A DNA stretch of 64,000 nucleotides from Nymphaea colorata (taxonomy: Eukaryota > Streptophyta > Magnoliopsida > Nymphaeales > Nymphaeaceae). The position numbers and the translations under genes were made by a program. Shown here piece by piece: positions 11,401 through 22,430 of the stretch (position 1 is the first letter of the stretch; every line of letters starts with the position of its first letter). The stretch covers positions 5,428,704 through 5,492,703 of the forward strand of contig NC_045139.1 of assembly GCF_008831285.2 (NCBI RefSeq), in the 5' to 3' direction. Below the pieces are notes generated by a model. The model saw nothing but the letters and a program-made list of their open reading frames with translations. It ran no database searches and was not told where the DNA came from.

Positions 11401-13114
11401 CACTATATATATATATATATATATATTCATTCATTCATTTATTTATTTATATTGAAATTGGCTGACTAAGCTTCTTTTTTATTTTGTATTGTTTAAAACA
11501 TTGCAAAAAAATGCATTGATGATAGTCAATGTTTTGGCAACCGCTTTTAGCATTGAGACTATTTTTAGGGCCCCGAAATAAGAAAAGGCGTCACCAGTAA
11601 CATAGGTAGCCCACTGATTTCAAATATATATATATATATATAAACATATATATAGATATATATATAATTTGGTCCTGACTTATGTGGTTTAACTAACTAT
11701 ACTCTTCTGAGGTTTGCGATATGATATCAATAAATATATTAATTGATGTGAAAACACCCCTGATCCATCTGATCATCATGATTTGTTAGTTCACACATAA
11801 AGAGATACACAAGTGGTTCCTAGCTCAATAATGTAAAGGTCATTGACAATGCATTTGTTGTTCCTATGGCTTATGGTGTTGCATTGTTTTGTGCTCATGT
11901 ACAGATGTGTTGTTTGCATGTCCTCAACAGACAAGATTCTTCAATTGATCTTCATCTGTTAACAGAAGTTACAAACTTTTTTCCTTTCTTGTATAAAAGA
12001 ATCCTAATCGTAAATACCTGTCTACCTAATGGCTTAAGATTGGCGAACAATCGGCACCACTAAATAATTCACTCGATATAGGAGCCATTTAAGAGAACTT
12101 TGAGATAGGTCATAGGAGAATTAGAAGGAAGATGAGTTTAATTAGGCCTTTATGATGTGAAATCACTATGCCATACAATTAATGAAACTCAACAAATCTC
12201 ACATGCCCCATAGAAAAAACCTGGATACATGTTTGAATTCTTTTAACAGCACGTGGATATCATACATATAAGACTTCAGTTCTAAATAGACCTCGGCATC
12301 AGGCCAGCGCGGCCCAATAAGAACCGGGTCCGGGCCTGCCTGATGTCCGGAATCCGAGCCCAGGCCCGGCCTGAATACGTAAAAAAATATTTAATATTTA
12401 AAAGTTATCCGGATGGATTGGGCCCCGTTGAGCTGACCCGGGTGGGCTTGAACCCAGGCCCGATCGGGTAGGCGGGGTACCCGTTGGGTACTGGGCCCGA
12501 TTGGGTGGGGTACCCATTCGGTACCCAGCCCGATAACCATGTCTAGCTCTAAATCATAATCTTGTCTTCTTTTTTAAATGTATATATGAGAATACAACAA
12601 GAGAAAGGCAGGATTGTGTCAATTGATCTTAAGTCCATTAATTTTCAGGCCTCTCGCCCAAAACCAATTCCTGCAATTGTGTCATAGATGAGCATTAGCC
12701 AATTATATTGTGCTTGTTAATCATGTCTAATATTGTTGAGTGGTTGAATTAGAATTTGGGATGGCCGGAAAGGTGTCAGCCAAAGCCGATGTCTACAGCT
12801 ACGGAATTTTCCTCCTTGAGATGTTTACAGGAAGAAAGCCTACTGATGAACAATTTGATGGGGATATTAGTTTGAGGCAATGGGTGGCTGAAGCATTTCC
12901 TGTTGGAATTTCAGATGTCATTGATAGTCATCTTTTGAATGAAAGCAATACTACTCCAACTGAAAGATCAGCTCACATGAATGAGCTGCTCGTGATGATC
13001 ATAGAGATTGGCATGTCATGTTCAAATGTGTCTCCAAATGAGAGAATGGACATGAAGGAAGTGGTCGTAGGGCTGAGAAGGATACGACAGAAGACAAGAA
13101 TGATGGAAGGATAA
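8452..13114 (+). CDS. LRR receptor-like kinase, copy 2 (complete, non-RD)
   Basis: Spliced as 8452-11110 and 12753-13114, 1006 aa. The ATG at 8452 is preferred over the in-frame ATG at 8425 because copy 3 lacks the latter and a hydrophobic signal peptide (about residues 1-28) follows directly. Then come the LRR N-cap with CDWTGVTC (Cys 72 and 79), about 20 LRRs to roughly residue 625, a Cys cap, a membrane segment about 659-683, and a kinase with the Gly loop from about 724, Lys746, HCD with Asp841, DFG Asp859, APE Glu887 and Asp899 of the DVYSYG motif. All catalytic residues are present, but Cys replaces Arg before Asp841 (non-RD). The family senses extracellular ligands at the plasma membrane, often microbial; the ligand here is unknown. 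The phase-1 intron of 1642 bp matches the XII-family position. AATAAA is at 13261-13266. It looks functional. Confidence 0.93.
11385..11667. repeat. Microsatellites in the copy 2 intron
   Basis: (CT)n(TA)n at about 11385-11426 and an interrupted (TA)n at about 11624-11667, shorter than in copies 1 and 3. Confidence 0.85.
12287..12545. mobile_element. hAT-like MITE in the copy 2 intron
   Basis: Same element and same insertion point as in copy 1. The flanking 8-mers are GTTCTAAA (12279-12286) and GCTCTAAA (12546-12553). It lacks most of the AT-rich centre of the copy 1 and copy 5 elements, hence 259 bp against 297 and 305. Confidence 0.75.
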
Positions 13115-14130
13115 TTCAAATATATCCATAGATACAATGAGATTTAATTCCAGGGCGCGACCAGCCATCGGCTAAAATAGTTGGAGGTGGAAATGTAGTT
13201 TGATTGCTTTCATTGAGATCTCTTGCTTGCATTGCTCAATTACAGTTGCATATAGGGTTTAATAAAGACATGCTTAATATGTTTGTGTGTTCTATTCCTA
13301 AGGCATTTGGGTGACTAATCTTGTAGAACAACTCGCGCATTTCCAATACAAGTTATGTGAAAGAGGTTTGGAACTTTGTCCATTATTGCAGTTTGTGATT
13401 TATATGAACTATAGTCATAGTTCACATAAATCCTTTCAATTTTCTAAAATTTTGACATACCATATCGTAATCAAAATTTCTCAAATCTATCAAAAAAATT
13501 CATAACAAGAATAATGAATAAAAATGCACAATTCCAGTAAGTTTTGCACTGATGTCCAATGTTATCAAAAGAAATGCCCTTGAATGAGGAGGATTAGAAT
13601 TATATGTTGTGAGCATCATTGTGTTATTGGAGCATGTAATAGGTAATGGCCATCTAACAAAGGACCATGTGTCATGGACTAAAAGTGATCAAAATGCCCA
13701 GTTAGTTAGATAGAAGACCCTTCCCCCTACAGGCAAAAGTGAAACTTGGAAAATCTTCATTCTATTTCCTAGGAAGTGAATCAACCAATGTTAAGAGGAA
13801 GTTTGGTGTTTATCAAAGAAAGTAATTTCATTAATCTTTTCAAGAATACAAAAATGCATGAAGCCAAACCCTTGAACACGCCGATGGCCACATTCATAAA
13901 ATTATTTGATGGTCACAGTTCAAAGTTTAAGGATGCTACTTTATATTGAAGTATTGTGGGTGCATTGCAATATGTGTCCCTCACCCAGCCAGAATTGGTT
14001 TTGGGCTTCGTCATTCCTGACACTATTATGCTATGTTCATTTTCAATGCATTTCATATTCAACCAAACATCATCTTCAACCTATATGTGGTGTGGTGGTA
14101 CTTGGTAAAAAAGTTAAAATTTTATAAACC
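13115..14130 (+). repeat. 3' flank of copy 2, shared with copies 1 and 3
   Basis: Colinear with 4058-5150. It includes the poly(A) signal AATAAA at 13261-13266 and a downstream segment ending near the CTATATGTGGTGTGG phrase at 14083. No gene is seen. Confidence 0.75.
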
Positions 14131-14169
14131 CAAGGAAGGAAATTCATTTTAAAGGAAAGTATTTCATAA

Positions 14170-14350
14170 ATCTTTATCAAAACAGTTAGAGAGAGTGAGA
14201 TAAAGATTTTTAAGGGAATGAAAATATAGATAGAGAAAAACTAGTAAAAGAGCAAGAGATTTTAAGAGAAAATTAAGAGAGAGAAATAAAGATTTATAAG
14301 TGAGTGGAAAGAAATAGGGAGAAAAACTAGTAGAAGAGAAAGAGAAAATT
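14170..14350. repeat. Purine-rich tract with about 95-bp tandem duplication
   Basis: GA-rich sequence in which the phrase AGAAAAACTAGTARAAGAG occurs twice (near 14236 and 14320) with related flanks. It is non-coding. Confidence 0.6.
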
Positions 14351-15077
14351 GAGAATTGATTCTTGGACTCAATTCTAAACATTTGAGTGATCTAATCTGG
14401 ACCTGTGGGTGATTATCTTATCTGAATCTATTTTCCTAGTTTGGGCCCCATTTTGATTCTCGAGTGTAATTATGAACGTTGAACCTTCTTTTTGGTTCTA
14501 GGGCAGGACTTTGGATTTGGGGCTTGGATTTGGATTTGGATTTAGATCTAATTTCTATTTTGGATCTAAAATTTTGAATTTGGATCTAAGGCTTAGTTTT
14601 AGATCTAGAGCTCAGTTTTAGATCCAGATTGGGATCTACTGCTCTATTTTTTATCTAAAGTTGGGATTTGGATCCAGATCTGATCTAAGGCTTGGTTTCT
14701 GGATATTGACTTGGTTTTGGATTGGGTTTAGATCTAGATTTGACAAGAATTATCAGAATAGATTGAGGTAGGGCTTCGGAAGTTTAGATTTAAATTCAGA
14801 TGAGTTCTAAAATATGGTCGATAACCAAATTAGAGGGTAATTTGATCAGAACTGCGATGAATTGAAGTATTTGAGACCCCAAATTGTTGAAAATAGTTGT
14901 GAAAATGCTAGATGTATATGAAACATGAAAATTTGGGGGTACTGACAAGGTTCGGCTAATTTATTAGGATCCTGTATAATCTCAATGGGGAGCTGTCAAG
15001 AGAATATTAAGATTCATAAAAGCTACCGTTCATTATGGTCTAATCTTCAAAGTTCAAAACATACAACAACAAAGAAG

Positions 15078-15120
<43 letters not shown>

Positions 15121-15240
15121 CGATGCGGACGGGGCCGAATGCCCAAATGATCGATCGATGGTCAACATTTTTGCAGCCTTCTTGGGACTGAATCTTGTTG
15201 CAGGAAGTTCAAAGAAACAGCAAGTTGTTTCTCAGTCTAG
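14345..15240. repeat. Direct repeat A, left copy (partner 21238-22095)
   Basis: About 0.9 kb rich in GGATTTGGATCTA-type words. It begins GAATTGATTCTTGG and ends after ATGATCGATCGATGGTCAACA and CAGCAAGTTGTTTCT, all of which recur in the same order at 21238-22095. A (TA)n tract at 15081-15119 is unique to this copy. The pair could be LTRs of a decayed element or a segmental duplication; no primer site or open frame decides it. Confidence 0.65.
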
Positions 15241-15950
15241 CAGACGATGCAACGTGGTAGACATATTTCTAGTTGAACTTGAAATAAGAACAAAAGAAAT
15301 CCACGATCCATATGATGTGGCAATGTGAGTGCAAAATATTTAGCAGCTATTCCAACTTTTTCATAATAGAAGCCAGCACATTGACGTGGATGTTCATTTT
15401 GTTAGGGACAAATTGCTCAAGGCACTGTTGTTGTGATACAAGTGATTTTTTTTTACATAGAACAAGTGATTTTTTTTTAATTTATATATAAAATTAAAAA
15501 AAATAAGGTAGGGCCCATGCAGGCCTCCTCTTGGCTCTGCCCCTAGGAGCATCCTTATGGGTTCAGCACCTAAGGGTTTGGTACCTTTTTCTCAGACAAA
15601 AATACCAAAGTCACTGACCAAATTACTGCTATTTGAGAGAGAAAATTGTGTGCGTCTTGCGCAAGTTACACAGTAAAGGATGGAAAGACATTCTCATCAT
15701 TTGTTAAAAAGAAATGGCCTCTATAGTCTTTTTACTTTTTTTATTTTTATTTTTATCTTTACAAAAGTTTTTTTCAGCGTGAACTAAGGGTATTTAAGTC
15801 ACTAACCATACTTGCACACGAAAATTTGTGCACCAGTATGGCGCAGGTTTGCTATTTGATGCTTTCCGTCTCAGTTTAGATGGTCTTATTTGTTCACTGC
15901 ATGAAGTATTGCAGAATTTCTTGGACAATCCATGGCATGATGTATCTTCT
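15241..15950. repeat. Spacer with a segment paired to 39365-39580
   Basis: The stretch 15640-15845 (GTGTGCGTCTTGCGC through GTGCACCAGTATGG) recurs at 39365-39580. A GGCTCTGCCCCTAG end near 15533 resembles the right end of a hAT-like MITE (compare 40222-40427). No gene is seen. Confidence 0.5.
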
Positions 15951-16599
15951 TCAGGGCCCGTTTGATGGGCGGGTAAAATTTAACGTGGTAAATTTACCAT
16001 GGTAAATTTTTCTAAAAAAATTTACTGGATGAAATTTCACCCTCTTCCAATATGAGGCCCTGTTTGATTGTCGGGTGACATTTAACGTGGTAAATTTAAC
16101 CATGTTTGATGCACAAGAAAAATTTAACTTGAAAAATGTTGTTTTTTTTTTCTCCAGAACTATTTCTGAGAGGCAGGAAACATGGATTATAATAGCAGCC
16201 AGTCCAATAAAAGAAAGGAAGATAAAATGAATGATCCACATATTCAACCATTTCTGATGGAAGCAACATAGTCACCAATCATCCCAGCGAATAAAACAGA
16301 AAACAGACAGCTGCACTAAAGAGCATCCAGACCATCTCAAATTTACTGTTACATTGTTCAATGTAATTACAAATGGAAACTGTACATAGATCTAGTGTGT
16401 CTTACAGATGTAACAAGCTTCGCTTGTTTCTCAAACTGTTTCAGTAACCACATGCCAAAATTGTAATTTACAGAAAGCTAACCATCCCAATCTGAGGATC
16501 ATGTAGGAGACCCAGATGGTGGAAACAAATTCAAATTAGTTAGCTAGCAATATGATTATGTACACACCTACACAGTCCACATAAGATTGAAAGAATAAA

Positions 16600-16954
16600 C
16601 TATTTGTTCTCATTAGCAACTCGAAGAAGACGTCCAAGATTGTCATCTATCTGTTCACCCGAAGGCCTTTCCCGTGCAGAAGATGAAGCCATAGATCTTG
16701 TCCTCACTCTTTCTATTATCATCTGCCTTCCTGCTAGATCTTCTTCATACTCAACAACCTGCTGTCATCATTTGTCAACCAAACCAGCGACACATAAGTT
16801 GATTCCCATAGGAATAAAGCACAGGTTGAAAAGAAATGAATCAAGTTCAGATTTGAGAACCTGAGATTCTATCTGGGTCTCAGTGAAACCATCACAATGC
16901 CCTTGATTTCCTTCACGATCTGATGGGTTCTGCTGAGCAACAGGATTTTCTGTC
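16600..16954 (-). pseudogene. Captured 3' gene fragment: two terminal exons of an unidentified gene
   Basis: On the minus strand an acceptor TTTGCTCTGCAG precedes an exon at 16954-16861 (begins TENPVAQQNPSDRE), a donor CAG/GTTCTC follows, and an acceptor GACAGCAG precedes a last exon at 16758-16600 (begins VVEYEEDLAGRQ, ends LLRVANENK, stop). The frames join in phase 0 and give 83 residues, mostly polar and charged, with an Arg-rich patch. I do not recognise the family. A hydrophobic stretch of open frame upstream (17049-17010, ISDVAAAIEDLFLM) may be part of an earlier exon. The fragment lies wholly between the inverted ends of the 15954-17620 element, so it is probably a transduplicated, non-functional piece; an intact source gene should exist elsewhere. 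Confidence 0.5.
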
Positions 16955-17419
16955 CTGCAGAGCAAATATATATTGAAGGGGTAGACTGAATAAGCGATGC
17001 ATGTGCACATTAGAAATAGGTCCTCGATAGCAGCTGCTACATCAGAAATCAAACGCCCAAATCAAACGCCCAAATCGCGAAGGAGGAGAAGCGGAGGAGA
17101 AGCGAGAGAGATATTGAGAGACTCACAGTCTCTGCGTATGTCTTCCCTGCCATACAGAAGAAGGCCCAAATGCTGCCCTGTCTCTGTTTATGTCTTCCCT
17201 GCCATACAGAGGAACATCTTAGGGCAAAAGAGAGAAAGGGAGAAAGGAAAGGCATACCGACGGAAGAGCAGAGAGGCGACGGCGCAGCGGGGAGGCGACA
17301 GTGCGAGTGAGGTGAAGGCGCAGCGGAAACAATGGGAGTGAGTTCTGGTGCGATGGTGAGAAGAAGGGAGGAGGAGCTGCGGAGGGAAGTCCAGCGGGGT
17401 GCCCGAAACATGAACTCAA

Positions 17420-17527
17420 GCGGGTGGAATTCCACCCGCTCGAAAGTTCGAGTTCCGAGCTCGGACTTTCGAGCGGGTGGAATTCCACCCGCTCGCTTTT
17501 AGGTTAAACGGGTGGAATTCCACCCCG
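17420..17527. repeat. Perfect 20-bp palindromes inside the Pack-type element
   Basis: GCGGGTGGAATTCCACCCGC occurs at 17420-17439 and 17473-17492, arranged around a larger imperfect palindrome centred on GAGCTC near 17459. A third, shortened copy lies at about 17509-17527. These belong to the subterminal region of the element. Confidence 0.8.
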
Positions 17528-17639
17528 TTGGACGGGTTTTTAATGGGGCAGGTGAAATTTCACCCGCCCGTACAAATTCTTCCATCCTCATCAATTTTCA
17601 CCCGCCCATCAAACGGGCCCTCAGTGACACACGGGACAT

Positions 17640-18195
17640 TCAATTACTCCATAGCAGGAAGCCACCACAGTATTATGGATGCTTGATGAATTGAGCCAAC
17701 TCTGGTTCATTCTTGACGTCTCTTAGTTAAACTCGGATCAAGCTTGACTCATCTAATAAACGAGTCGTGTTTGGGTAAAAGTTAAGTAAACGAGTAGAGT
17801 TCGAACTTCACAAGCTCCATTTACATAAACTTGAGTAAGATCAAGATCAATAAGATAACATGTAAAAGATTATTTTCAATATCATCACGACAATAAACAG
17901 CTACATCTGATTTCCCCCTTGCTAGCAAGTTCCAACTCGCAAATTCTAATCTGGCTGTTTCTACACATGTTCAAATTGATTTTTTTTTTTATTTTTTTTA
18001 AATATTGCCCGGCTAAGCTCCAGCCCAATCTTGGCCTGAGTTTAGCATCAGCAGTTTGAGTTTGAGCCAAGTTTGAGCTAGTCCACTCATACTTGTCTTG
18101 AGCGTTCTAGCCAAGTTCGATCTTGGCTTTTGAGACAAGAACAAATTAGAGCTGGCTCACCTTGGCTCGAACCTGACATTCCTAGCCACAATGTG
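17640..18195. repeat. Dispersed GCTCGAG/TTGAGC-rich repeat remnant
   Basis: Words such as AAACTCGGATCAAGCTTGACTC and GGCTCGAACCTGACA resemble the composition of the 28070-28215 region and the palindrome at 30343-31022. Non-coding; element boundaries are not visible. Confidence 0.4.
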
Positions 18196-18289
18196 GCTTC
18201 ATTTCTAATTTACATTAAGTGGTCTTGGCAGTGCCTTTTTTTTAATGGAAAAAAAAAAGTTGTTAATAGTGACTTGTTTAAACCATCTT

Positions 18290-19390
18290 CAAGTTCGAGC
18301 CTAATTAATGTTTAAAGACCATTAACAAACAGGGTGACAAGCGGAAATTGCTTGGTTTGAGGGTTCGTGCAAGCTTTACAATTTAAAAAATTATGATTCT
18401 CATTTTTAAACGAGGTGTACGTATGTGTACTTGGATATTAATTTTTTAACTTTTATGAAGTGTATTTATGTGCTTGCAATGTGTTTGTCTCCGCTTTATA
18501 TTTGCGCTCAAAATTTAACTGTACAGCATCATTTGGAATATATAATTAAGTAGGTAGCCTCAGAGTCAGTGTTTCTACAATCTGTTTTAAAATCTTTATT
18601 TTGGTCGTGACTTATTTTCTGGTCGAATTATAGTAATTACTTTTCATACTTAATTTAGATTATTAAGCTTACAAATAGGAGTCATGATTTCATATTTTCT
18701 GCAAAATTTAATATAGCACCTCTTCTTCTAGTTCAAAAATGCAATTATGGTTTTTTTTGTCCGTACCAATTGTGGGTGTGCATGATTAAATTTGGACTAT
18801 GAGAAGGGTGAGCTTCAGGGGCTGTTTGGCAAAAGTAACTCCACGTTGTTGTTTCACTAACCTGCCCCAAAAATGATTCAAATTCATAGAAAACTATAAC
18901 AAGTGTTGTATGAATATACTCCATTTTTACAGAGCAGATTCATAGGACAATAACAATGTGTTATTGTTTTTCTTAAGAAAAATAATCCAAAACATGTCAA
19001 TGGCTTTTAGTGGTTGAAGTTGGACAGCTTGGCTTCCAACCTAGAACTTGCACTAACGATTTGGAAATTTAGAACCACCTGAGGATCCTGAACTAGGCTC
19101 ATGGAACCTTGAATTTGGCCTTGTTCTACCAAGAACCTGGCTTGGTTCTTGCAACTAACAAGTTAGAAAACTCATGAAAAGTTATTCGACCATCTATGTG
19201 AGCGAGGAAACCTACCATCCCGTAAACAACTTAAGCTCTCATCCAACCCCTTGTTCTTATTTGATACAGGGTGTACTTTTTCTGTCTCAAGGTATTGCCC
19301 CCATTGCACTTCAACTTACACATGGGTGATCTCGCTTTTCCAGTAGGAGAGGTTGATGCCCCTACGCTTGAAATAAAGATTGACTGCCTA
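18290..19390. repeat. Duplicated block, paired with 37265-37960
   Basis: Shared phrases in order include ATTAACAAAYAGGGTGAC, GATTCTCATTTTTAAAC, AAAATAATCCAAAACATG and a CTCAAAATAAA-like segment near 19360 matching 37945. The copy here contains an extra stretch near 18820-18960 with a CAGGGGCTGTTTGGCAAAAG end, a likely MITE remnant. No credible gene. Confidence 0.55.
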
Positions 19391-21237
19391 CTAACTCCCA
19401 CCTGGTCAAGCCATTGCACCAACCTCCTCAAGAACAGGTTGAGATCCATTGGATGCAGAAAGAATGACAATAAATTTCAAATCAATTTATGTTGTGTTGA
19501 TCTGATTCTCTTTTTCCGAGTCCTCTATTGGTGGCTTCTCTACCCAAACCCCAATAGAGTTTGTCATGCTTTCTCTCATAGCAATAGTCATGCCTCCTTT
19601 TTTCTCAAGATGAGGATAGCAGGTGGAATGAATTGCTCTTCATTAATCTCTTGGCACTTGAAGAACATTTAAGAACTTCCCAGCTTATCCTTCTTGGCTT
19701 TATCCATCTGACCAGCCCATTAATATGGCATCATGCTTTCGGAAAACTGCATTCAATCTGGGAAGATTTAGGTGAATATATTGCTAACCTCTTGGTTTGA
19801 AACTTAGGTCCTTACATTGGTTTTATATATAGTTATATAGAGTTATTTGCATTTGACATCATGTCTCTCAACTCTCAAGCTTTCCTTTAATAACCATTTT
19901 TACTTCTTCCATGCAACTAGCCCGTTAATATGCCCCAGAGATTAACCCCAGAGATTAAGGCAGGTTCATAAAATACTAGAACTATTGTTACATGAACTTG
20001 CCTCAATCTTTAGGGTAGATTTAGCGGACGCTTATAAAGTGTCCCTACTGCCAAATGACCCCTAAAAGTTGCTTTAATTCATGTATCTAAACTTTTAACT
20101 CAATCATGTAAATGATTAATTTCTTTATGACTTCATATTTTCTGATTTATTTTTTGGTAGTTTAGAGGCATGACTTAGTTTGATCTTTGATCAACATATG
20201 CATGTTGATACATCCCCCTTTCTAGAAGCAACTGATCATGTATCAAAATCATTCCCAGAAATGTGGTTCAGAAAGAAAACACAACTAGAAAATTCTACCA
20301 GGCATAAATCCCAGCTTAATTCCCCATTTAATTATTTTCACGAAATTATAGCTTCCTTTAGGTCACTTTTAACAAGATGTATAATCTCGAACGAATACAA
20401 AGTAATAGACTGGAAGAAATTAGATACACCACAAACAATAAATATCAAACACTTGAGACAACCTTCCGTCTCTATTAAACGGAAGCTTCCTCCTTGGCCA
20501 AGAGGTTCAGCTTGATGAATATGCTTAGCAACAAGACAGTTTTTAAAGAGATCAATGGCTGTGTCTATTTTCTCCCCAAGTTTCATCTCCACTTGCTCAT
20601 CGAGCTCCGAGATCTCTGGACAAACAAAAATCGCCTTTGCTGCGACTAGAAGAGGAAGTGTTAAGATTAATCTTGCTTGCTTTTTGCAATTGTATCTAGG
20701 CATGGTGTTAGGAATTTTTCATTGCAAGTGTCGAACTCTAGTTTCAAAAATTTTAACCAGCTGAAATACAATTTTTCAGATTTTTTTTATATTGGTGAAT
20801 TTAAAATTTTTAAAATTTACATATAAAATTTTAATTATTTTTATATTTCCTAAACAAGAACGCATAATAGAGAGTATTTTGATCACCACGTCAGGTGGCC
20901 ATTTCATGCAGTTGTAAGGCATATCGTTCATATCGAAGTAAAACAGTCCGAGATCCAAGATCCACAATAAGCAAAACAAAGGGGACGAAGGGGATTACTC
21001 CGGTGCACCCACTCTTTGCAGGGATCGTGTTCCAACTCCTCATATGGTTCCAAGAGACCAGAGGTGCCGTGTTTGAGTACGATTCCGTTCCATGAATGGG
21101 AAGGTCCCAGATCGATGTGGAAGGTTGGATCATGGATTCGATAGGTGCTTAGGCTTGAAATGAGGATTGTACATCCAGTTTTGGACTTTACGAAGCTGAG
21201 CCGAATTGAATAGCAAGAGGGAGCTTGCGAATGATGT
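19391..21237. other. Spacer, no recognised gene
   Basis: Contains a MITE-like remnant near 19900-20070 (GTCCCTACTGCCAAATGACCCC end) related to 47150-47300. A 121-codon minus-strand open frame at 20338-20703 has no recognisable domain. I see no RNA gene. Confidence 0.45.
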
Positions 21238-22095
21238 TGGGAATTGATTCTTGGGTTCGATTGCAAACATTTGAGTCTCAAATACTTTTTTTTTATCAAG
21301 ATTATTGGTTTCCCTTATCTAATGTAGACCTATGGGCGATTTTCTGAATCCATTTTCCTATTTTGGGCCCGATTTTGATTCTTGAGTCTAATTATTAATT
21401 TTAACCTTCTTTTTGGATCTAGGGCAGAATTTTGGATCTGCAGCTTGGATTTGGATTTAGGTCTGGACCTAAGGTTCTATTTTGGATCTGAAACTTTGAA
21501 TTTGGATCTGAATGACACTAGGGCTTAGTTTTAGATCTAGAGCTCGGTTTTAGATCCAGATTGGGACCTAGGGATCTATTTTTTTTATTTAAAGTTGGGT
21601 TTTGGATCCAAATCTCGATCTAAGGCTTGGTTTTTAGATCCTGACTTGGAATTTTGGATTGGGTTTAGATCTAGATTTGACATGAATTATCAGCCTAGTT
21701 TCAGGTAGAACCTGGGTTGGAAGTTTAGATTTGAATTCAGATGAGTTCCAAAATATAGTCGGTAGAGGGTAATTGGATCAGAACTGTGATAAATTGAATT
21801 ATTTGAGACCCAAAATTGTTGAAAATAATTGTGACAAGGCTAGATATATATGAAACTTGAAAATTTAGGGGTACTTACAAGGTTCAGCCAATTTATTAGG
21901 ATCCTGTAGAATCTCAATGGAGTGCGGTCAAGAGAATATTAAGAACAAAGAAGTTCGAATATATGCTACCGTTCATTATGGTCTAATCTTCAAAGCTCAG
22001 TGCTAATGGGGCCGAATGCCCAAATGATCGATCGATGGTCAACATTTATGCAGCCTTCTTCTTGGGACAGCAAGTTGTTTCTGCATCTAGTATAA
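21238..22095. repeat. Direct repeat A, right copy (partner 14345-15240)
   Basis: Same order of motifs as the left copy, including TCTAGATTTGACA, AATTTATTAGGATCCTGTA and GGCCGAATGCCCAAATGATC. Diverged, with small indels; it lacks the long (TA)n tract. Confidence 0.65.
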
Positions 22096-22430
22096 CTTAA
22101 TTAGCCAATCCTTACAAATCGGTTGGGTCTTTATATCCTATCCTAATTTAGAAACGAATTCAGATCCGACATTCATATGTGTATGTATCAATTCACATTC
22201 TCATTAACTTATGAAAGCGCATGACCAATCTAAACCTGTTTGCTCCAAATTTCTGCACAAGATCCAAAATCAGGTCATGTGATGGTTGAGCTTAGTAAAT
22301 CCATTTACATTCCTAATCAAAGTGGATTTGCAAAACCAAATTAATGATGTTTCATGATGTTGGTTAGGTCAACAAAGGGATTTGGGTCGAAGTCCAACCA
22401 GACCGAGTCCGAGATCCAGAATGTTGAATT
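22096..22430. repeat. Duplicated block, paired with 54300-54645
   Basis: AATCGGTTGGGTC, then TTAGAAACGAATTCAGATCC, GATCCAAAATCAGGTCATGTG and GGTCAACAAAGGGATTTGGGT, occur in the same order in both places. Non-coding. Confidence 0.7.

Larger units (their letters stand above)
15954..17620. mobile_element. PIF/Harbinger-like (Tourist-type) element carrying host gene exons
   Basis: Terminal inverted repeats start GGGCCCGTTTGATGGGCGGG at both ends and are flanked by the 3-bp repeat TCA (15951-15953 and 17621-17623). GGGCC-rich ends with a 3-bp duplication fit the PIF/Harbinger superfamily, although TCA is not the usual TWA. No transposase is encoded. The 1667-bp interior holds two exons of an unrelated gene on the minus strand plus GC-rich sequence, so it is a non-autonomous, gene-fragment-carrying (Pack-type) element. 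A second GAGGCCCTGTTTGATTG motif at 16052 suggests nested or duplicated left ends. Confidence 0.6.

Noticed and set aside
16604-16864. Plus-strand frame over the captured exons
   Set aside because: The minus strand has matching splice sites and a stop; the plus frame is its shadow.
19271-19672. 133-codon plus-strand frame
   Set aside because: It overlaps a duplicated block (partner near 37.9 kb) in which the frame is not kept, and it has no domain.
20338-20703. 121-codon minus-strand frame with gene-like composition
   Set aside because: No recognisable domain, no splice context and no second copy to compare. It may be a gene fragment, but the sequence alone does not support it.
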